Source: Burkholderia pseudomultivorans (GTDB lineage Bacteria; Pseudomonadota; Gammaproteobacteria; Burkholderiales; Burkholderiaceae). Taken from it: 64,000 nucleotides of DNA. Below, one piece after another: positions 37,993 to 46,449 of this stretch. The notes beneath the pieces are model-generated. The model had not been told where the DNA came from. It made no database searches and saw only the letters and a program-made list of their open reading frames with translations. How positions within the stretch are numbered: position 1 is the first letter of the stretch; each line of letters starts with the position of its first letter. The DNA lies in contig NZ_CABVPP010000026.1 of assembly GCF_902499075.1 (NCBI RefSeq), positions 1-64,000 on the forward strand, given 5' to 3'. Position numbers and translations under genes: made by a program.

Positions 37993-38448
37993 TCAGGCCC
38001 CCTTCGCGGCTTGCTTCACGGCCGCGCGAATCCGGTGATAGGTGCCGCAGCGGCAGATGTTGCCGGCCATCGCGGCATCGATGTCGGCGTCGCTCGGGTT
38101 CGGGTTCGACGCGATCAGCGCGGTGGCCGTCATCACCTGCCCCGACTGGCAGTAGCCGCACTGCACGACGTCGAGTTCGCGCCATGCCTGCTGGACCTTC
38201 CGGCCGGCCGGCGTGGCTCCGACCGCCTCGATCGTCGTGATTTTCCGGCCGGCGACCGCCGCGACCGGCAGCACGCACGCGCGCGCGGCGACGCCGTCGA
38301 GATGCACGGTGCACGCGCCGCATTGCGCGATCCCGCAGCCGAACTTCGTGCCGGTCAGGCCGACGAGATCGCGCAGGACCCAGAGCAGCGGCATGTCGTC
38401 GGGGGCGTCGACCGTACGGGTCTCGTCGTTGATGTTGAGGGTAAGCAT
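37993..38448 (-). CDS. 2Fe-2S subunit of molybdenum hydroxylase (IorA-like)
   Basis: A 151-residue ferredoxin-like subunit with two clusters. The N-terminal plant-type cluster is bound by [15 protein letters not shown] and an upstream Cys; the C-terminal helical cluster by [10 protein letters not shown] and ICRCGTY. There is no signal peptide, so it should be co-exported with the Tat-tagged large subunit. GGAGG lies just before the ATG. First gene of the three-gene operon with the molybdopterin subunit and the triheme cytochrome. Confidence 0.94.
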   Translation of the reverse strand: MLTLNINDETRTVDAPDDMPLLWVLRDLVGLTGTKFGCGIAQCGACTVHLDGVAARACVLPVAAVAGRKITTIEAVGATPAGRKVQQAWRELDVVQCGYCQSGQVMTATALIASNPNPSDADIDAAMAGNICRCGTYHRIRAAVKQAAKGA

Positions 38449-38538
38449 TCAGCCTCCGGGGCCTGTGTATGGGGGAAAGCGGCGCGACCGCGCGCCGTGT
38501 CGTCATCGCCGCCGCGCGCTGCGCGACGGCTGCTGCGG

Positions 38539-38562
38539 GCGGCCCGGGCAAAAGCGGGCCGC
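38539..38562 (-). terminator. Terminator-like hairpin after the ABM monooxygenase gene
   Basis: Perfect 8-bp arms (GCGGCCCG at 38539-38546 and its complement at 38555-38562) around an 8-base loop, 7 bases past the stop of the small monooxygenase gene. No T run follows on the minus strand. Confidence 0.35.
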
Positions 38563-38569
38563 TGCTCGG

Positions 38570-38869
38570 TTACTCGGCCACGTCGATGCCGGACAACACC
38601 TTGATCACGGGCGGCGCGGCAAACCAGTCTGCCGACTTGTCGCGGAACGCGACGAAGTACGGGCTGGCGAGATGCGCATCGAATGCCGCCTGGTCGTCGT
38701 AGATCTCGAACAGGTGCAGGTTCGGCGAATCGCCGGCTTCGCGGAACAGGTCGTAGCGGCGGTTGCCGGGCTCGGCGCGCGTCTTGCCGACCATGCTGCG
38801 CAATTCGGCCTCGGCGGCCTGCGCATGCTCGGGTTTCGGGAACAACGAGGCCATCACGTAAAGCGCCAT
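38570..38869 (-). CDS. Antibiotic-biosynthesis-monooxygenase (ABM) family protein
   Basis: A 99-residue ferredoxin-like dimeric alpha/beta-barrel protein of the ABM/YgiN type. Motifs are LYVMASLFPKPEHAQ, the RYDLFREAGDSPNLHLFEIY strand pair and FDAHLASPYFVAF. Such proteins are often quinol monooxygenases or heme-degrading relatives; the activity here is not defined by sequence. The ATG at 38869 has AAGGAG; the frame extends upstream only into the large palindrome. Confidence 0.85.
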   Translation of the reverse strand: MALYVMASLFPKPEHAQAAEAELRSMVGKTRAEPGNRRYDLFREAGDSPNLHLFEIYDDQAAFDAHLASPYFVAFRDKSADWFAAPPVIKVLSGIDVAE

Positions 38870-38899
38870 GGTTTCACTCCTTTCGAAACGGAATCGAGA

Positions 38900-38939
38900 A
38901 TGCCACATGCCGGCGTCGCGCGACGCCGGCATGTGGCAT
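38900..38939. terminator. 40-bp perfect palindrome between two minus-strand genes
   Basis: Every base from 38900 to 38939 pairs with its symmetric partner (left arm begins ATGCCACATGCCGGCG). It lies 12 bases past the stop of the reductase gene and 30 bases before the ABM start. As RNA it would form a very stable hairpin, probably a factor-independent or stabilising 3' end of the reductase transcript, though only a short T-rich stretch follows. Confidence 0.55.
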
Positions 38940-38951
38940 CGGCTGGGCGGA

Positions 38952-39995
38952 TTACGCCAGTTCGTCCGGGCCGACGCGCACCACGACCTTGCCGAAGTTC
39001 TTGCCGGCGAGCAGGCCGATCAGCGCAGCCGGCGCATCGGCCAGGTCGGGAATCACGTCTTCGCGCGCCTTCACCTTGCCCTGCGCGACCCATTCGCTCA
39101 TGTCCTTCAGGAACGGCGCATAGCCGGTCGCATAGTGGTCGAGGATGATGAAACCCTGCATCCGGATGCGCTTGCGCAGGATCGTGCCCACCAGCGCCGG
39201 CAGACGGTCGGGGCCGGCCGGCGGCGCGGTGTCGTTGTAGTGCGCGATGATGCCGCACACGGGCACGCGCGCATGGTCGTTGAGCAGCGGCCACACCGCG
39301 TCGAACACGGCGCCGCCGACGTTCTCGAAATAGACGTCGATGCCGTTCGGGCACGCGTCCTTCAGCTTGTTCGCAAACGCCGGATCGCGATGATCGACGC
39401 ACGCGTCGAAGCCGAGCGTATCGGTCACGTACGCGCATTTGTCCGCGCCGCCCGCAACACCGACCACGCGGCAGCCCTTCAGCTTCGCGATCTGCCCGAC
39501 GACGGCGCCGACCGCGCCGCTCGCCGCCGCGACGACCACGGTTTCGCCGGCCTTCGGCTCGCCGATCTTCAGCAATCCGGTGTAGGCGGTGAACCCCGGC
39601 ATGCCGAGCACGCCGAGCGCATACGACGGATGCGCGAAGTCGCGGCCGAGCGGGATCAGGTCGCGGCCGTCGGACAGCGCATAGTCCTGCCAGCCGCCGC
39701 CCGCGACGACCAGATCGCCTTCGCGGAACGCCGGCAGGTTCGACGACACGACGCGGCTGACCGTGCCACCGACCATCACCTGGCCGAGTTCGACCGACGC
39801 GGCATAGGACGGCGCGTCGCTCATCCGGCCGCGCATGTACGGATCGAGCGACAGCCAGACCGTGCGCAGCAGCACCTGCCCCGCGCCGGGCACCGGCACG
39901 TCGCCGGTTTCGGTGCGGAAGTCGTTCGGGGTGGGCGCGCCCACCGGGCGCGAGTTCAGGACGATGCGGCGGTTTGCAGTCTTGCTTTGCGGCAT
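38952..39995 (-). CDS. NADP-dependent oxidoreductase (CurA/leukotriene-B4-dehydrogenase-like MDR)
   Basis: A 347-residue zinc-free medium-chain reductase, typically reducing the double bond of enals and enones with NADPH. It has NRRIVLNSRPVGAPTPNDF at the N-terminus, LDPYMRGRM, the nucleotide-binding AASGAVGAVVGQIAKLKG, VDVYFENVGGAVFDAV and the C-terminal AREDVIPDLADAPAALIGLL. No zinc-ligand cysteines are seen. The ATG at 39995 has GGAGG 6 bases upstream. A palindromic site at 40168-40182 matching one upstream of tetR suggests repression by that neighbour, perhaps relieved by a reactive electrophile. Confidence 0.9.
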   Translation of the reverse strand: MPQSKTANRRIVLNSRPVGAPTPNDFRTETGDVPVPGAGQVLLRTVWLSLDPYMRGRMSDAPSYAASVELGQVMVGGTVSRVVSSNLPAFREGDLVVAGGGWQDYALSDGRDLIPLGRDFAHPSYALGVLGMPGFTAYTGLLKIGEPKAGETVVVAAASGAVGAVVGQIAKLKGCRVVGVAGGADKCAYVTDTLGFDACVDHRDPAFANKLKDACPNGIDVYFENVGGAVFDAVWPLLNDHARVPVCGIIAHYNDTAPPAGPDRLPALVGTILRKRIRMQGFIILDHYATGYAPFLKDMSEWVAQGKVKAREDVIPDLADAPAALIGLLAGKNFGKVVVRVGPDELA

Positions 39996-40167
39996 GTGAG
40001 CCTCCGTCAGCGTGAAATTCGACGAGGAATGCGTGTGCGGTGACACGATTCGGTCAGGGATGAACGACAGATGCGAGCACGCCGGCCGGCGCAGCGACGG
40101 CGAGGTCGCTTTGCCTGCGGGCGCGTGGGTGAAGCAATCGGAACGGCGATAGGGTCTCTGTCATAAG

Positions 40168-40182
40168 TAGACCAGTCGTCTA
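40168..40182. promoter_or_regulatory. TetR operator-like site upstream of the reductase gene
   Basis: TAGAC-CAGTC-GTCTA, a 15-bp dyad with 5-bp arms. It matches 14 of 15 bases of the site at 40866-40880 directly before tetR. It lies 172 bp before the reductase ATG, where a promoter could sit. Binding by the TetR protein is inferred from the duplication. Confidence 0.7.
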
Positions 40183-40191
40183 GTATCGGGG

Positions 40192-40219
40192 TAAAAACAA
40201 GGCGCGCCGATGCGCGCCT
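40192..40219 (-). terminator. Intrinsic terminator of the tetR gene
   Basis: On the minus strand, 8-bp arms (AGGCGCGC and its complement; 40212-40219 and 40200-40207) with a 4-base loop are followed by TGTTTTT. This is a classic factor-independent terminator just past the tetR stop at 40223. Confidence 0.85.
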
Positions 40220-40222
40220 GAT

Positions 40223-40843
40223 TTATGACCGTGCTCCGTCATGCGAGGACGGCGCCAGGTTCAGCATCCGCCGTGTCGCGGCCATCGCGGTTTCGAGCGG
40301 CTTGCGGTTGCGGTGGATCTTTTCCAGCAGCGTCGCGCCGAGCCACAGCTCGTAGAGAAGCGCGGCCGTATGGAGCGGATCGTCGATGCCGCTCAGCGAG
40401 CCGTCGGCCAGCCCGGCATCGATGCCGCCCGCGAGCCGCTCGACGATCTGGCTGGTGCCGCGCCGCAGGACGGCGCGCATCGCCTCGGACAGGTCGGAGA
40501 CCTCCGCGCCGAGCTTCACCGCGAGACACTTGCCCTCGGGATCGTCCGCGCACTGCGTATCCAGCCAGTTGCTCCAGTACGTCATCAGCCGCTCGGCGCC
40601 CGTGCCGCCCTGGTGCCGGAGCAGCTTGTCGAGATGCGCGAGATAGCCCTCGAAATACGATTCCAGCAGCGCTTCGCCGAATGCTTCCTTCGAACCGAAG
40701 TAATGGTAGAACGAGCCCTTCGGGATGCCCGCCGCGGCGAGTATCTCGTTCAGACCGACCGCCGAGAACCCCTTGTGGAGCATGATCGGCTTCGCGATGT
40801 TCAGGATGTGCTGGCGGACTTCCGCGCCCGAAGATGCATTCAT
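40223..40843 (-). CDS. TetR/AcrR-family repressor
   Basis: A 206-residue regulator. The N-terminal helix-turn-helix is clear (ILNIAKPIMLHKGFSAVGLN, then AAAGIPKGSFYHYFGSKEAF). The C-terminal ligand domain contains NWLDTQCADDPEGKCLAVKLG, and its Cys residues could sense electrophiles. It is the NemR/AcuR-like subgroup with LAVKLGAEVSDLSEAMR. An operator-like dyad at 40866-40880 ends 23 bases before the ATG, implying autoregulation, and a near copy lies before the reductase gene. An intrinsic terminator separates the two genes, so the reductase has its own promoter. Confidence 0.92.
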   Translation of the reverse strand: MNASSGAEVRQHILNIAKPIMLHKGFSAVGLNEILAAAGIPKGSFYHYFGSKEAFGEALLESYFEGYLAHLDKLLRHQGGTGAERLMTYWSNWLDTQCADDPEGKCLAVKLGAEVSDLSEAMRAVLRRGTSQIVERLAGGIDAGLADGSLSGIDDPLHTAALLYELWLGATLLEKIHRNRKPLETAMAATRRMLNLAPSSHDGARS

Positions 40844-40865
40844 GATGGCGTATGGTAGCAGCGAT

Positions 40866-40880
40866 TAGACCGGTCGTCTA
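40866..40880. promoter_or_regulatory. TetR operator-like site upstream of tetR
   Basis: TAGAC-CGGTC-GTCTA, 15 bp, flanked by a further T/A pair making 6-bp arms. It differs by one base from the site upstream of the reductase gene. Placed where it would overlap the tetR promoter. Confidence 0.75.
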
Positions 40881-40970
40881 ATGACATCGACCCGGCAGGT
40901 TGAGCGGCACTTTACCCGATTCGCGCGGGGCGATCGGACGGATGCGGGCTGTCGCCGCATGTCGTTGATG

Positions 40971-41996
40971 TCAGGCGGATTTCGGCGTGCGCCGTTTGCC
41001 GACAGGCTTGGCGGGACGCAGGCCCGCGGATGGCCGGACAGCCGCGCGGCGCACCGCCGCGCGCGAAGCGGAGGCGCGTTCGGCGCGCAACGCATCGAGT
41101 TCGGCGACGCTGGCCGCGTGGGCTGCGCGTGCGCCGTCGAGCTGCCCTTCGAGCATGCCGCAGCGGTGCTGCATGTCGGCGAGTTGCGCCTGCAGCGTGG
41201 CGGCGTCCTTGCGATATTGCGCATCGCGCTGTTCGGCGCGCGCGGTCGCCGCGTCGAGTTCCTTTTGCAGTCGTGCGGTCGCGAGCCGTTCGCGGTCGAT
41301 CTCCTGCAGCGCCCGCCTTTCCGACGCGCGCAGCCGCTCTTCCGCCCGGCTCGCATCGTCGCGCAGCCGGTCGAGCTGCGCGGTGAAATCCGCGCGGGCC
41401 TGCGCGAGCGCGCGGCCGCCTTCCGCATTGTCGGCCTTCAAACGCTCGATTTCCGCTTGCTGCGCGCGCCGCGACGCTTCGTCCGCCGCCTTTTCCTGCT
41501 GGAGTTCCTGGATTCGCACCTGCGCGGCGAGCAGCGCGGCCGTGCGCTGCTCCAGCGCGGTTTCGGTGCGCGCCAGCTCGGCCTGCAACGCGGCGACTTC
41601 GGTCCGGGCTGCCGCGCGCTCGGCTTCGACGTCGGCGCGCAGCGCGTCGAGCGCCGACGCCGCGTCGGCGGACGAGCGGCTCCACAGTGCGGCGACGAGT
41701 TCGCCCGCCGCGGCCTGCAGGTCGGCCGGCAAATCCGGATGCTCGATGCGGACACGGCTCTTTTCCCGCAGCTCCGACCAGAATTCGCCGAGCACGGCCG
41801 TCGGCGTACTCATGCTGCCCTTGCGGACGAGCTGGTACAGGCGGTTGGCGGTGGGCGTGACGCCGAAGCGGAAGAACAGCAGCGCACAGACCTCGCGGTA
41901 AAGCTCGCGCGTTTTCGGGAAGGCGGCCTTGAGGCGCTCGATTTCGGCGGTCAGGCGGGGTTCGTCGGCGGCAAGGTCGGACATGGGTGGGAGCAT
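40971..41996 (-). CDS. KfrA-like DNA-binding coiled-coil protein
   Basis: A 341-residue protein with an N-terminal KfrA-type DNA-binding domain (FPKTRELYREVCALLFFRFG, TANRLYQLVRKGSMSTPTAV, LGEFWSELREKSRV) and then about 200 residues of alanine/arginine/glutamate heptads forming a long coiled coil. The C-terminal 40 residues are basic (RRAAVRPSAGLRPAKPVGKR). Plasmid KfrA proteins act in partition and self-regulation; chromosomal copies are uncharacterised. Start is uncertain: Met at 41996 or at 41984, neither with a strong ribosome site. It stands alone. Confidence 0.8.
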   Translation of the reverse strand: MLPPMSDLAADEPRLTAEIERLKAAFPKTRELYREVCALLFFRFGVTPTANRLYQLVRKGSMSTPTAVLGEFWSELREKSRVRIEHPDLPADLQAAAGELVAALWSRSSADAASALDALRADVEAERAAARTEVAALQAELARTETALEQRTAALLAAQVRIQELQQEKAADEASRRAQQAEIERLKADNAEGGRALAQARADFTAQLDRLRDDASRAEERLRASERRALQEIDRERLATARLQKELDAATARAEQRDAQYRKDAATLQAQLADMQHRCGMLEGQLDGARAAHAASVAELDALRAERASASRAAVRRAAVRPSAGLRPAKPVGKRRTPKSA

Positions 41997-42275
41997 CGAG
42001 GGAAATTTCGCAAATAATATAACGTAAACCGTTAAATATCCAATCCATCGGGTTCAGATTTTTGACATTATTTCTATAATGTTGAGATTTCCGGTGGCTG
42101 GGCGTTGTCGACCGCCCCGAGCGGTGCTCCGAAGGATGCGCCGCGGCGGTCCGCCCGACCTCTCGCCTCCCAATCGCCCGCACCCGCCCGACCCGACCGC
42201 CGGCGCCCCTTGCTAAGGTTCCGATAAGGCTGCGTCCCTAGACTGCATGGCACCGCACTCTCCCGGAGCCGTCCC

Positions 42276-43058
42276 ATGTCCCCCGCTCTCGCCCGGCCGG
42301 CCGCACGCTGGCTCAACAAGGTGCCCGAGATCACGCTCGCGTTCTGGATCATCAAGATCATGTCGACCACGGTCGGCGAAACCTGCGCCGACTATCTCGC
42401 CGTCAACGCGGGCTGGGGCCAGGGTGTGACGCGCGGGCTGATGATGTCGCTGCTTGCGATTGCACTCTTGCTGCAGCTGCGCACGCGCCGCTACACGCCG
42501 TGGATTTACTGGCTCACGGTCGTCCTCGTGAGCATCGTCGGGACGCAAATCACCGACCTGCTGACCGACGGGCTCGGCGTCAGCCTCTATATCAGCACGG
42601 GCGTATTCGCCGTCGCACTCGCCGCGATCTTCGCGATCTGGTATCGGATCGAGCACACGCTGTCGATCGACGCGATCGACACACCGCAGCGCGAGCTGTT
42701 CTATTGGGCCGCGATCCTCTGCACGTTCGCGCTGGGCACCGCTGCCGGCGATCTCGCGACCGAAGCGCTCGGGCTCGGTTTCTCGCTCGGCGCCGTCGCT
42801 TTCGGCGTGCTGCTCGCACTCGTCTACGTTGCGTGGAGCAGCGGCGTCAACGCGGTACTGACGTTCTGGATCGCATACATCCTCACGCGGCCGTTCGGCG
42901 CGTCACTCGGCGACCTGCTCACACAGTCGCGCAGCTACGGCGGATTCGGCCTGGGTGCCGCGACGACGAGCCTGCTGTTCCTGTCCGTGATCGTCGCGCT
43001 CGTCGCCGTCGCGCAATTCGGCGCCGGCATTCGTGCGCGTGAGGAATCCGCCAAATGA
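42276..43058 (+). CDS. DUF347-repeat membrane protein (COG4705)
   Basis: A 260-residue integral membrane protein built of four copies of a two-helix repeat. Each has an aromatic-Trp start and a Gly/Asp pair: [58 protein letters not shown] and [19 protein letters not shown]. This agrees with the four-repeat architecture described for DUF347. The conserved acidic residues inside membrane helices suggest an ion or metal transporter, but no substrate is established here. It is followed after 38 bases by a lipoprotein gene in the same direction. Confidence 0.85.
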   Translation: MSPALARPAARWLNKVPEITLAFWIIKIMSTTVGETCADYLAVNAGWGQGVTRGLMMSLLAIALLLQLRTRRYTPWIYWLTVVLVSIVGTQITDLLTDGLGVSLYISTGVFAVALAAIFAIWYRIEHTLSIDAIDTPQRELFYWAAILCTFALGTAAGDLATEALGLGFSLGAVAFGVLLALVYVAWSSGVNAVLTFWIAYILTRPFGASLGDLLTQSRSYGGFGLGAATTSLLFLSVIVALVAVAQFGAGIRAREESAK

Positions 43059-43096
43059 TTTTCCTGTCCCGCTCAAACCCGAATCGAGGATCGTTC

Positions 43097-43543
43097 ATGC
43101 GCTCTCCGACCATGCTTTCCCGCCTGCTCGTCGCCTGTTCCGCTTGCGCCGCGCTCGCCGCTGCGGCCGGCTGCTCGAAGCAGGCCGACAGTGCCGCCGC
43201 AGCGACTGCGGCTTCCGCGCCGGCGGTGCCGGCCGCGCCCGCGCAGACATCGAGACTCGGCGACCTCTCCCGCTTCCGCGCGATCGCCGCCGACGTCTCC
43301 GCCTTGGTCGCGAAGGGCGATCTCGCCGGCGGCAACGCGCGCATCAAGGATCTGGAGCTGGCGTGGGATGAAGCCGAAGCGGGCCTCAAGCCGCGCGCGG
43401 CGGACGACTGGCACGTACTCGACAAGGCGATCGATCGCGCGCTCGAAGCGCTGCGTGCCGATCATCCGACGCAGGCCGACTGCTCGACGGCGATGCGCGA
43501 TCTTCTGGGCGTATTCGACAAGCTTGCGGGCAAGTCGGCTTGA
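43097..43543 (+). CDS. Small periplasmic lipoprotein, function unknown
   Basis: A 148-residue protein with a signal peptide and lipobox AAAGC (Cys at residue 26). An Ala/Pro-rich stretch is followed by a helical domain ([55 protein letters not shown]) resembling a four-helix bundle. I do not recognise a named family. The ATG has GAGGA 8 bases upstream; an earlier in-frame start overlaps the DUF347 gene. It probably shares a transcript with that gene. Confidence 0.8.
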   Translation: MRSPTMLSRLLVACSACAALAAAAGCSKQADSAAAATAASAPAVPAAPAQTSRLGDLSRFRAIAADVSALVAKGDLAGGNARIKDLELAWDEAEAGLKPRAADDWHVLDKAIDRALEALRADHPTQADCSTAMRDLLGVFDKLAGKSA

Positions 43544-43938
43544 CGGGGAGGAGCGCCTGCCGCCCTTCGGGGCTGCGTTGGCCGTCGTGGTTTGGCGGGC
43601 GACTCGGGTAGTCGATCGATATTCGCGCGCGCATGCGCGCATCGGTCACCCGACCGCGGCAGCGTTGGCGCCGGAGACTTCACTGACCTTCATGCGGCTT
43701 CGGCCGCAGTCCGTATGCGCGGCGGGTTCGCCGCGTGTGCCGAACAGCCCGGTGTCGGGCGTCAACACGTGTCATCGGCGCGGTGCGCCGACGGTCAAGA
43801 ATTCAATCCTTGAATTCCACAAATAAATAGAATTTAAATCCACCAAAGCCCCAATCCAAAGTTGACTTTGGAGTATTTTTCCCCGTGTCCGGACGTATCA
43901 TTTCTCGCATTCCAGCAGGCATGTGAAAGACGAAAGAA
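43544..43938. promoter_or_regulatory. Intergenic region with two palindromes upstream of the sulfur operon
   Basis: A 395-bp spacer. The last 140 bases are AT-rich and hold two exact dyads: GAATTCAA-TCC-TTGAATTC at 43799-43817 and CCAAAGT-TG-ACTTTGG at 43856-43871. The second contains TTGACT, a possible -35 element. These are candidate operators for the desulfurase/exporter operon starting at 43939. No gene is evident in the first 250 bases. Confidence 0.55.
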
Positions 43939-45423
43939 ATGAGCGAGAACGACAAGCTGCATTACCTCGACTATGCGGCAACCACTCCGGCGGATCCCCG
44001 CGTGATCGCGTCGATGGCCGACTGTCTCGGCGCCGACGGCGTGTTCGGCAATCCGGCATCGAGTTCTCACGCGGCCGGCCGGATCGCGCGGGAAAGAGTC
44101 GAACGCGCGCGCGCGCAGGTCGCCGCCCTGATCGGCGCGGCGGCCGACGAGATCGTCTGGACGTCCGGCGCGACCGAATCCAACAACCTCGCGCTCAAGG
44201 GCTATGCCGACGCGGCGACCGGAAAGCCGCACCTGATCACGAGCAGCATCGAGCACAAGGCCATTCTCGACACGATGGCCAGCCTGTCGAAGCGCGGCTT
44301 CCCGGTGACCTGCGTGACGCCGAATGCCGACGGCGAGATCACGGTCGAAGCCGTGGCAGGCGCGATGCGCGCCGACACCGGCCTGGTGTCGCTGATGCTC
44401 GTGAACAACGAAATCGGCACGCTGACGAACATCCGCGAGATCGGCCGGTTGGTGCATGCGGCCGGCGCGCTGCTCCACGTCGACGCCGCGCAGGCGCTCG
44501 GCAAGACGCCCATCGACGTGCACGCGCTCGGCATCGACATGATGTCGATGTCTGCGCACAAGGTTTACGGCCCGAAGGGCATCGGCGCGCTGTTCGTGCG
44601 TCGCGAGATCGCGGACCGTATCGCGCCGCAAATGCACGGCGGCGGACACGAGCGTGGACTGCGTTCCGGCACGCTCGCGACTCACCAGATCGTCGGGATG
44701 GGCACCGCGTGCGAACTGGCGGCCGAGTCGCTCGAACGCGAAACCGCGCGGATTGCGGCGCTCGGCGCGCGATTGACGAATGCGGTGCTCGCACTCGGCG
44801 ACGTGACGCAGAATGCTCGCGCGGCGCAACGGATTCCCCATACGCTGAGCCTGACCGTGACCGCGCCCGGATTCTTTCCGTTCATGCTGGGCGATGCGCT
44901 CGCGGTGTCGTCGACGTCGGCGTGCAATTCGGCCGCCGGCACGCCGTCGCACGTGCTGACCGCGCTCGGCCTCGACGCGGATGCGGCCGCCCGGACCGTA
45001 CGCATCAGCATCGGCCGTTTTACGACGGAACAGGACATCGACTTCGCGGTCGACTGTTTCCGCCGCGCGATCGAACAATGCCGGTCGACCGCATCGAACG
45101 GCTTCGCCGCGTCGCGCCAGATCGCGCCGGACGACCTGAAAGCGATTCGCAGCGCGGGTTTCCGCGCCATCGTCTGCAATCGGCCCGATGGTGAAAGCGC
45201 CGATCAGCCGGCCTTCGCGGAGATCGCCGCGGCCGCACGGGCGCTGGGCCTCGACGCGCGATACCTGCCGATCGATGGCGCCCGCATCGGCGACGCGGAA
45301 ATCGACGCGTTCGGCGCGATGCTCGAAGTGCTGCCGAAACCGGTGCTCGCCTACTGCGGCAGCGGCAAACGGTCCGCGACGCTGTGGAGCCGTTTGCTCG
45401 CGCGCCGTGCGGTGACGGCATGA
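43939..45423 (+). CDS. Cysteine desulfurase fused to Blh-type (DUF442) sulfurtransferase-like domain
   Basis: A 494-residue two-domain protein. Residues 1-385 are a NifS/IscS-type PLP enzyme: YLDYAATTPAD, TSGATESNNLALKG, SIEHKAIL, the PLP lysine K208 in SMSAHKVYGPKG, and active Cys 329 in STSACNSAAG. Residues about 390-494 are a Blh/DUF442 (TIGR01244-like) phosphatase-fold domain with IVCNRPDGE and the loop YCGSGKRSATLW, with Cys 473 as the likely persulfide carrier. The desulfurase could hand sulfane sulfur to the second domain. In BigR-type operons DUF442 is instead fused to a persulfide dioxygenase and paired with TauE/SafE, as here. The two cysteine loops are intact. Confidence 0.9.
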   Translation: MSENDKLHYLDYAATTPADPRVIASMADCLGADGVFGNPASSSHAAGRIARERVERARAQVAALIGAAADEIVWTSGATESNNLALKGYADAATGKPHLITSSIEHKAILDTMASLSKRGFPVTCVTPNADGEITVEAVAGAMRADTGLVSLMLVNNEIGTLTNIREIGRLVHAAGALLHVDAAQALGKTPIDVHALGIDMMSMSAHKVYGPKGIGALFVRREIADRIAPQMHGGGHERGLRSGTLATHQIVGMGTACELAAESLERETARIAALGARLTNAVLALGDVTQNARAAQRIPHTLSLTVTAPGFFPFMLGDALAVSSTSACNSAAGTPSHVLTALGLDADAAARTVRISIGRFTTEQDIDFAVDCFRRAIEQCRSTASNGFAASRQIAPDDLKAIRSAGFRAIVCNRPDGESADQPAFAEIAAAARALGLDARYLPIDGARIGDAEIDAFGAMLEVLPKPVLAYCGSGKRSATLWSRLLARRAVTA

Positions 45424-45472
45424 CGGCGGCTTCGATTCGGCCCGGAAGGCGTGCCGGTCCCCGCGTCATGCC

Positions 45473-46279
45473 ATGTTGACCTCGCTGGTTCTCGGCAGCC
45501 TCGTCGGCGCGGTGCTCGGCATGACGGGCGCCGGCGGCGGCATCCTGGCCGTGCCGGCACTGGTGGCCGGCATGGGATGGTCGATGCAGCAGGCGACGCC
45601 GGTTGCGCTGATCGCGGTGGCCGGTAGCGCGGCGATCGGCACGGCGGAAGCGTGGCGTCGCCGGCTGGTGCGCTATCGCGCGGCGCTCGTGATGACGGCG
45701 GCGGGCATGCCGATGACGTCGCTCGGCGTGCGGCTCGCGCATCGGCTCCCGCAGCGTCTGCTGATGCTGATGTTCGCGCTCGTGATGCTGGTCGTCGCGA
45801 TCCGTCTGCTGCGGCAGGCCGCGCGCGGCGCAATCGTGTCGCCGGAATCGCGCGGGTGTGTCGCCCGCGTCGATCCCGACACCGGACGCATCGCGTGGAA
45901 CTGGCTCTCCGCGATCTCGCTCGCCGCGACCGGCGCATTGACGGGGCTGATGACGGGACTGCTGGGCGTCGGCGGCGGATTCATCATCGTGCCGATGCTG
46001 CGCAAGCTGACCGATATCACGATGCACGGCATCGTCGCGACGTCGCTGATGGTCATTGCGCTGGTCGGCATCGGCGGGATTGCGTCGACGATGCTGCAAG
46101 GTGCCGCGCCGCCGGTCGAATTCACGCTGTTATTTACCGTCACCACTGCGCTCGGCATGGTCACGGGGCGAATGATTGCCGGAAAATTATCGGTTCGCCA
46201 TATTCAGATGGGGTTTGCCGGCATCCTGGTTCTGATCGCGGCCGCAATGGCCGTCAAGGCGATCGTCGGCAGCTGGTAA
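45473..46279 (+). CDS. TauE/SafE-family sulfite/sulfur-anion exporter
   Basis: A 268-residue membrane protein with about eight helices and the two internally repeated family motifs: GAVLGMTGAGGGILAVPALV at the N-terminus and GLMTGLLGVGGGFIIVPML in the second half, each followed by a conserved hydrophobic helix. TauE/SafE members export sulfite or small organosulfur anions. It starts 49 bases after the desulfurase fusion with only a weak ribosome site, so co-transcription is likely, supporting a sulfur-detoxification role. Confidence 0.9.
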   Translation: MLTSLVLGSLVGAVLGMTGAGGGILAVPALVAGMGWSMQQATPVALIAVAGSAAIGTAEAWRRRLVRYRAALVMTAAGMPMTSLGVRLAHRLPQRLLMLMFALVMLVVAIRLLRQAARGAIVSPESRGCVARVDPDTGRIAWNWLSAISLAATGALTGLMTGLLGVGGGFIIVPMLRKLTDITMHGIVATSLMVIALVGIGGIASTMLQGAAPPVEFTLLFTVTTALGMVTGRMIAGKLSVRHIQMGFAGILVLIAAAMAVKAIVGSW

Positions 46280-46449
46280 TCGGGCTGCGTTGCAATTCCT
46301 TGCAGGAAGCACATTCAAGCGAGATTGCCGCATGATTTTAGCGTGCCGATATCGGCCTGTCCGCTTTATCGCGACACCCCGCCCGAATCGAATATCGCGC
46401 ATGAAACCGGAGGCCGGTCTGCCCGGCCCACGGCCGCGCCGCGCCATGA

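Noticed and set aside
38570-38932. Longer 120-residue version of the ABM protein
   Set aside because: The extra N-terminus is translated from the perfect palindrome and lies before a good AAGGAG-ATG start.
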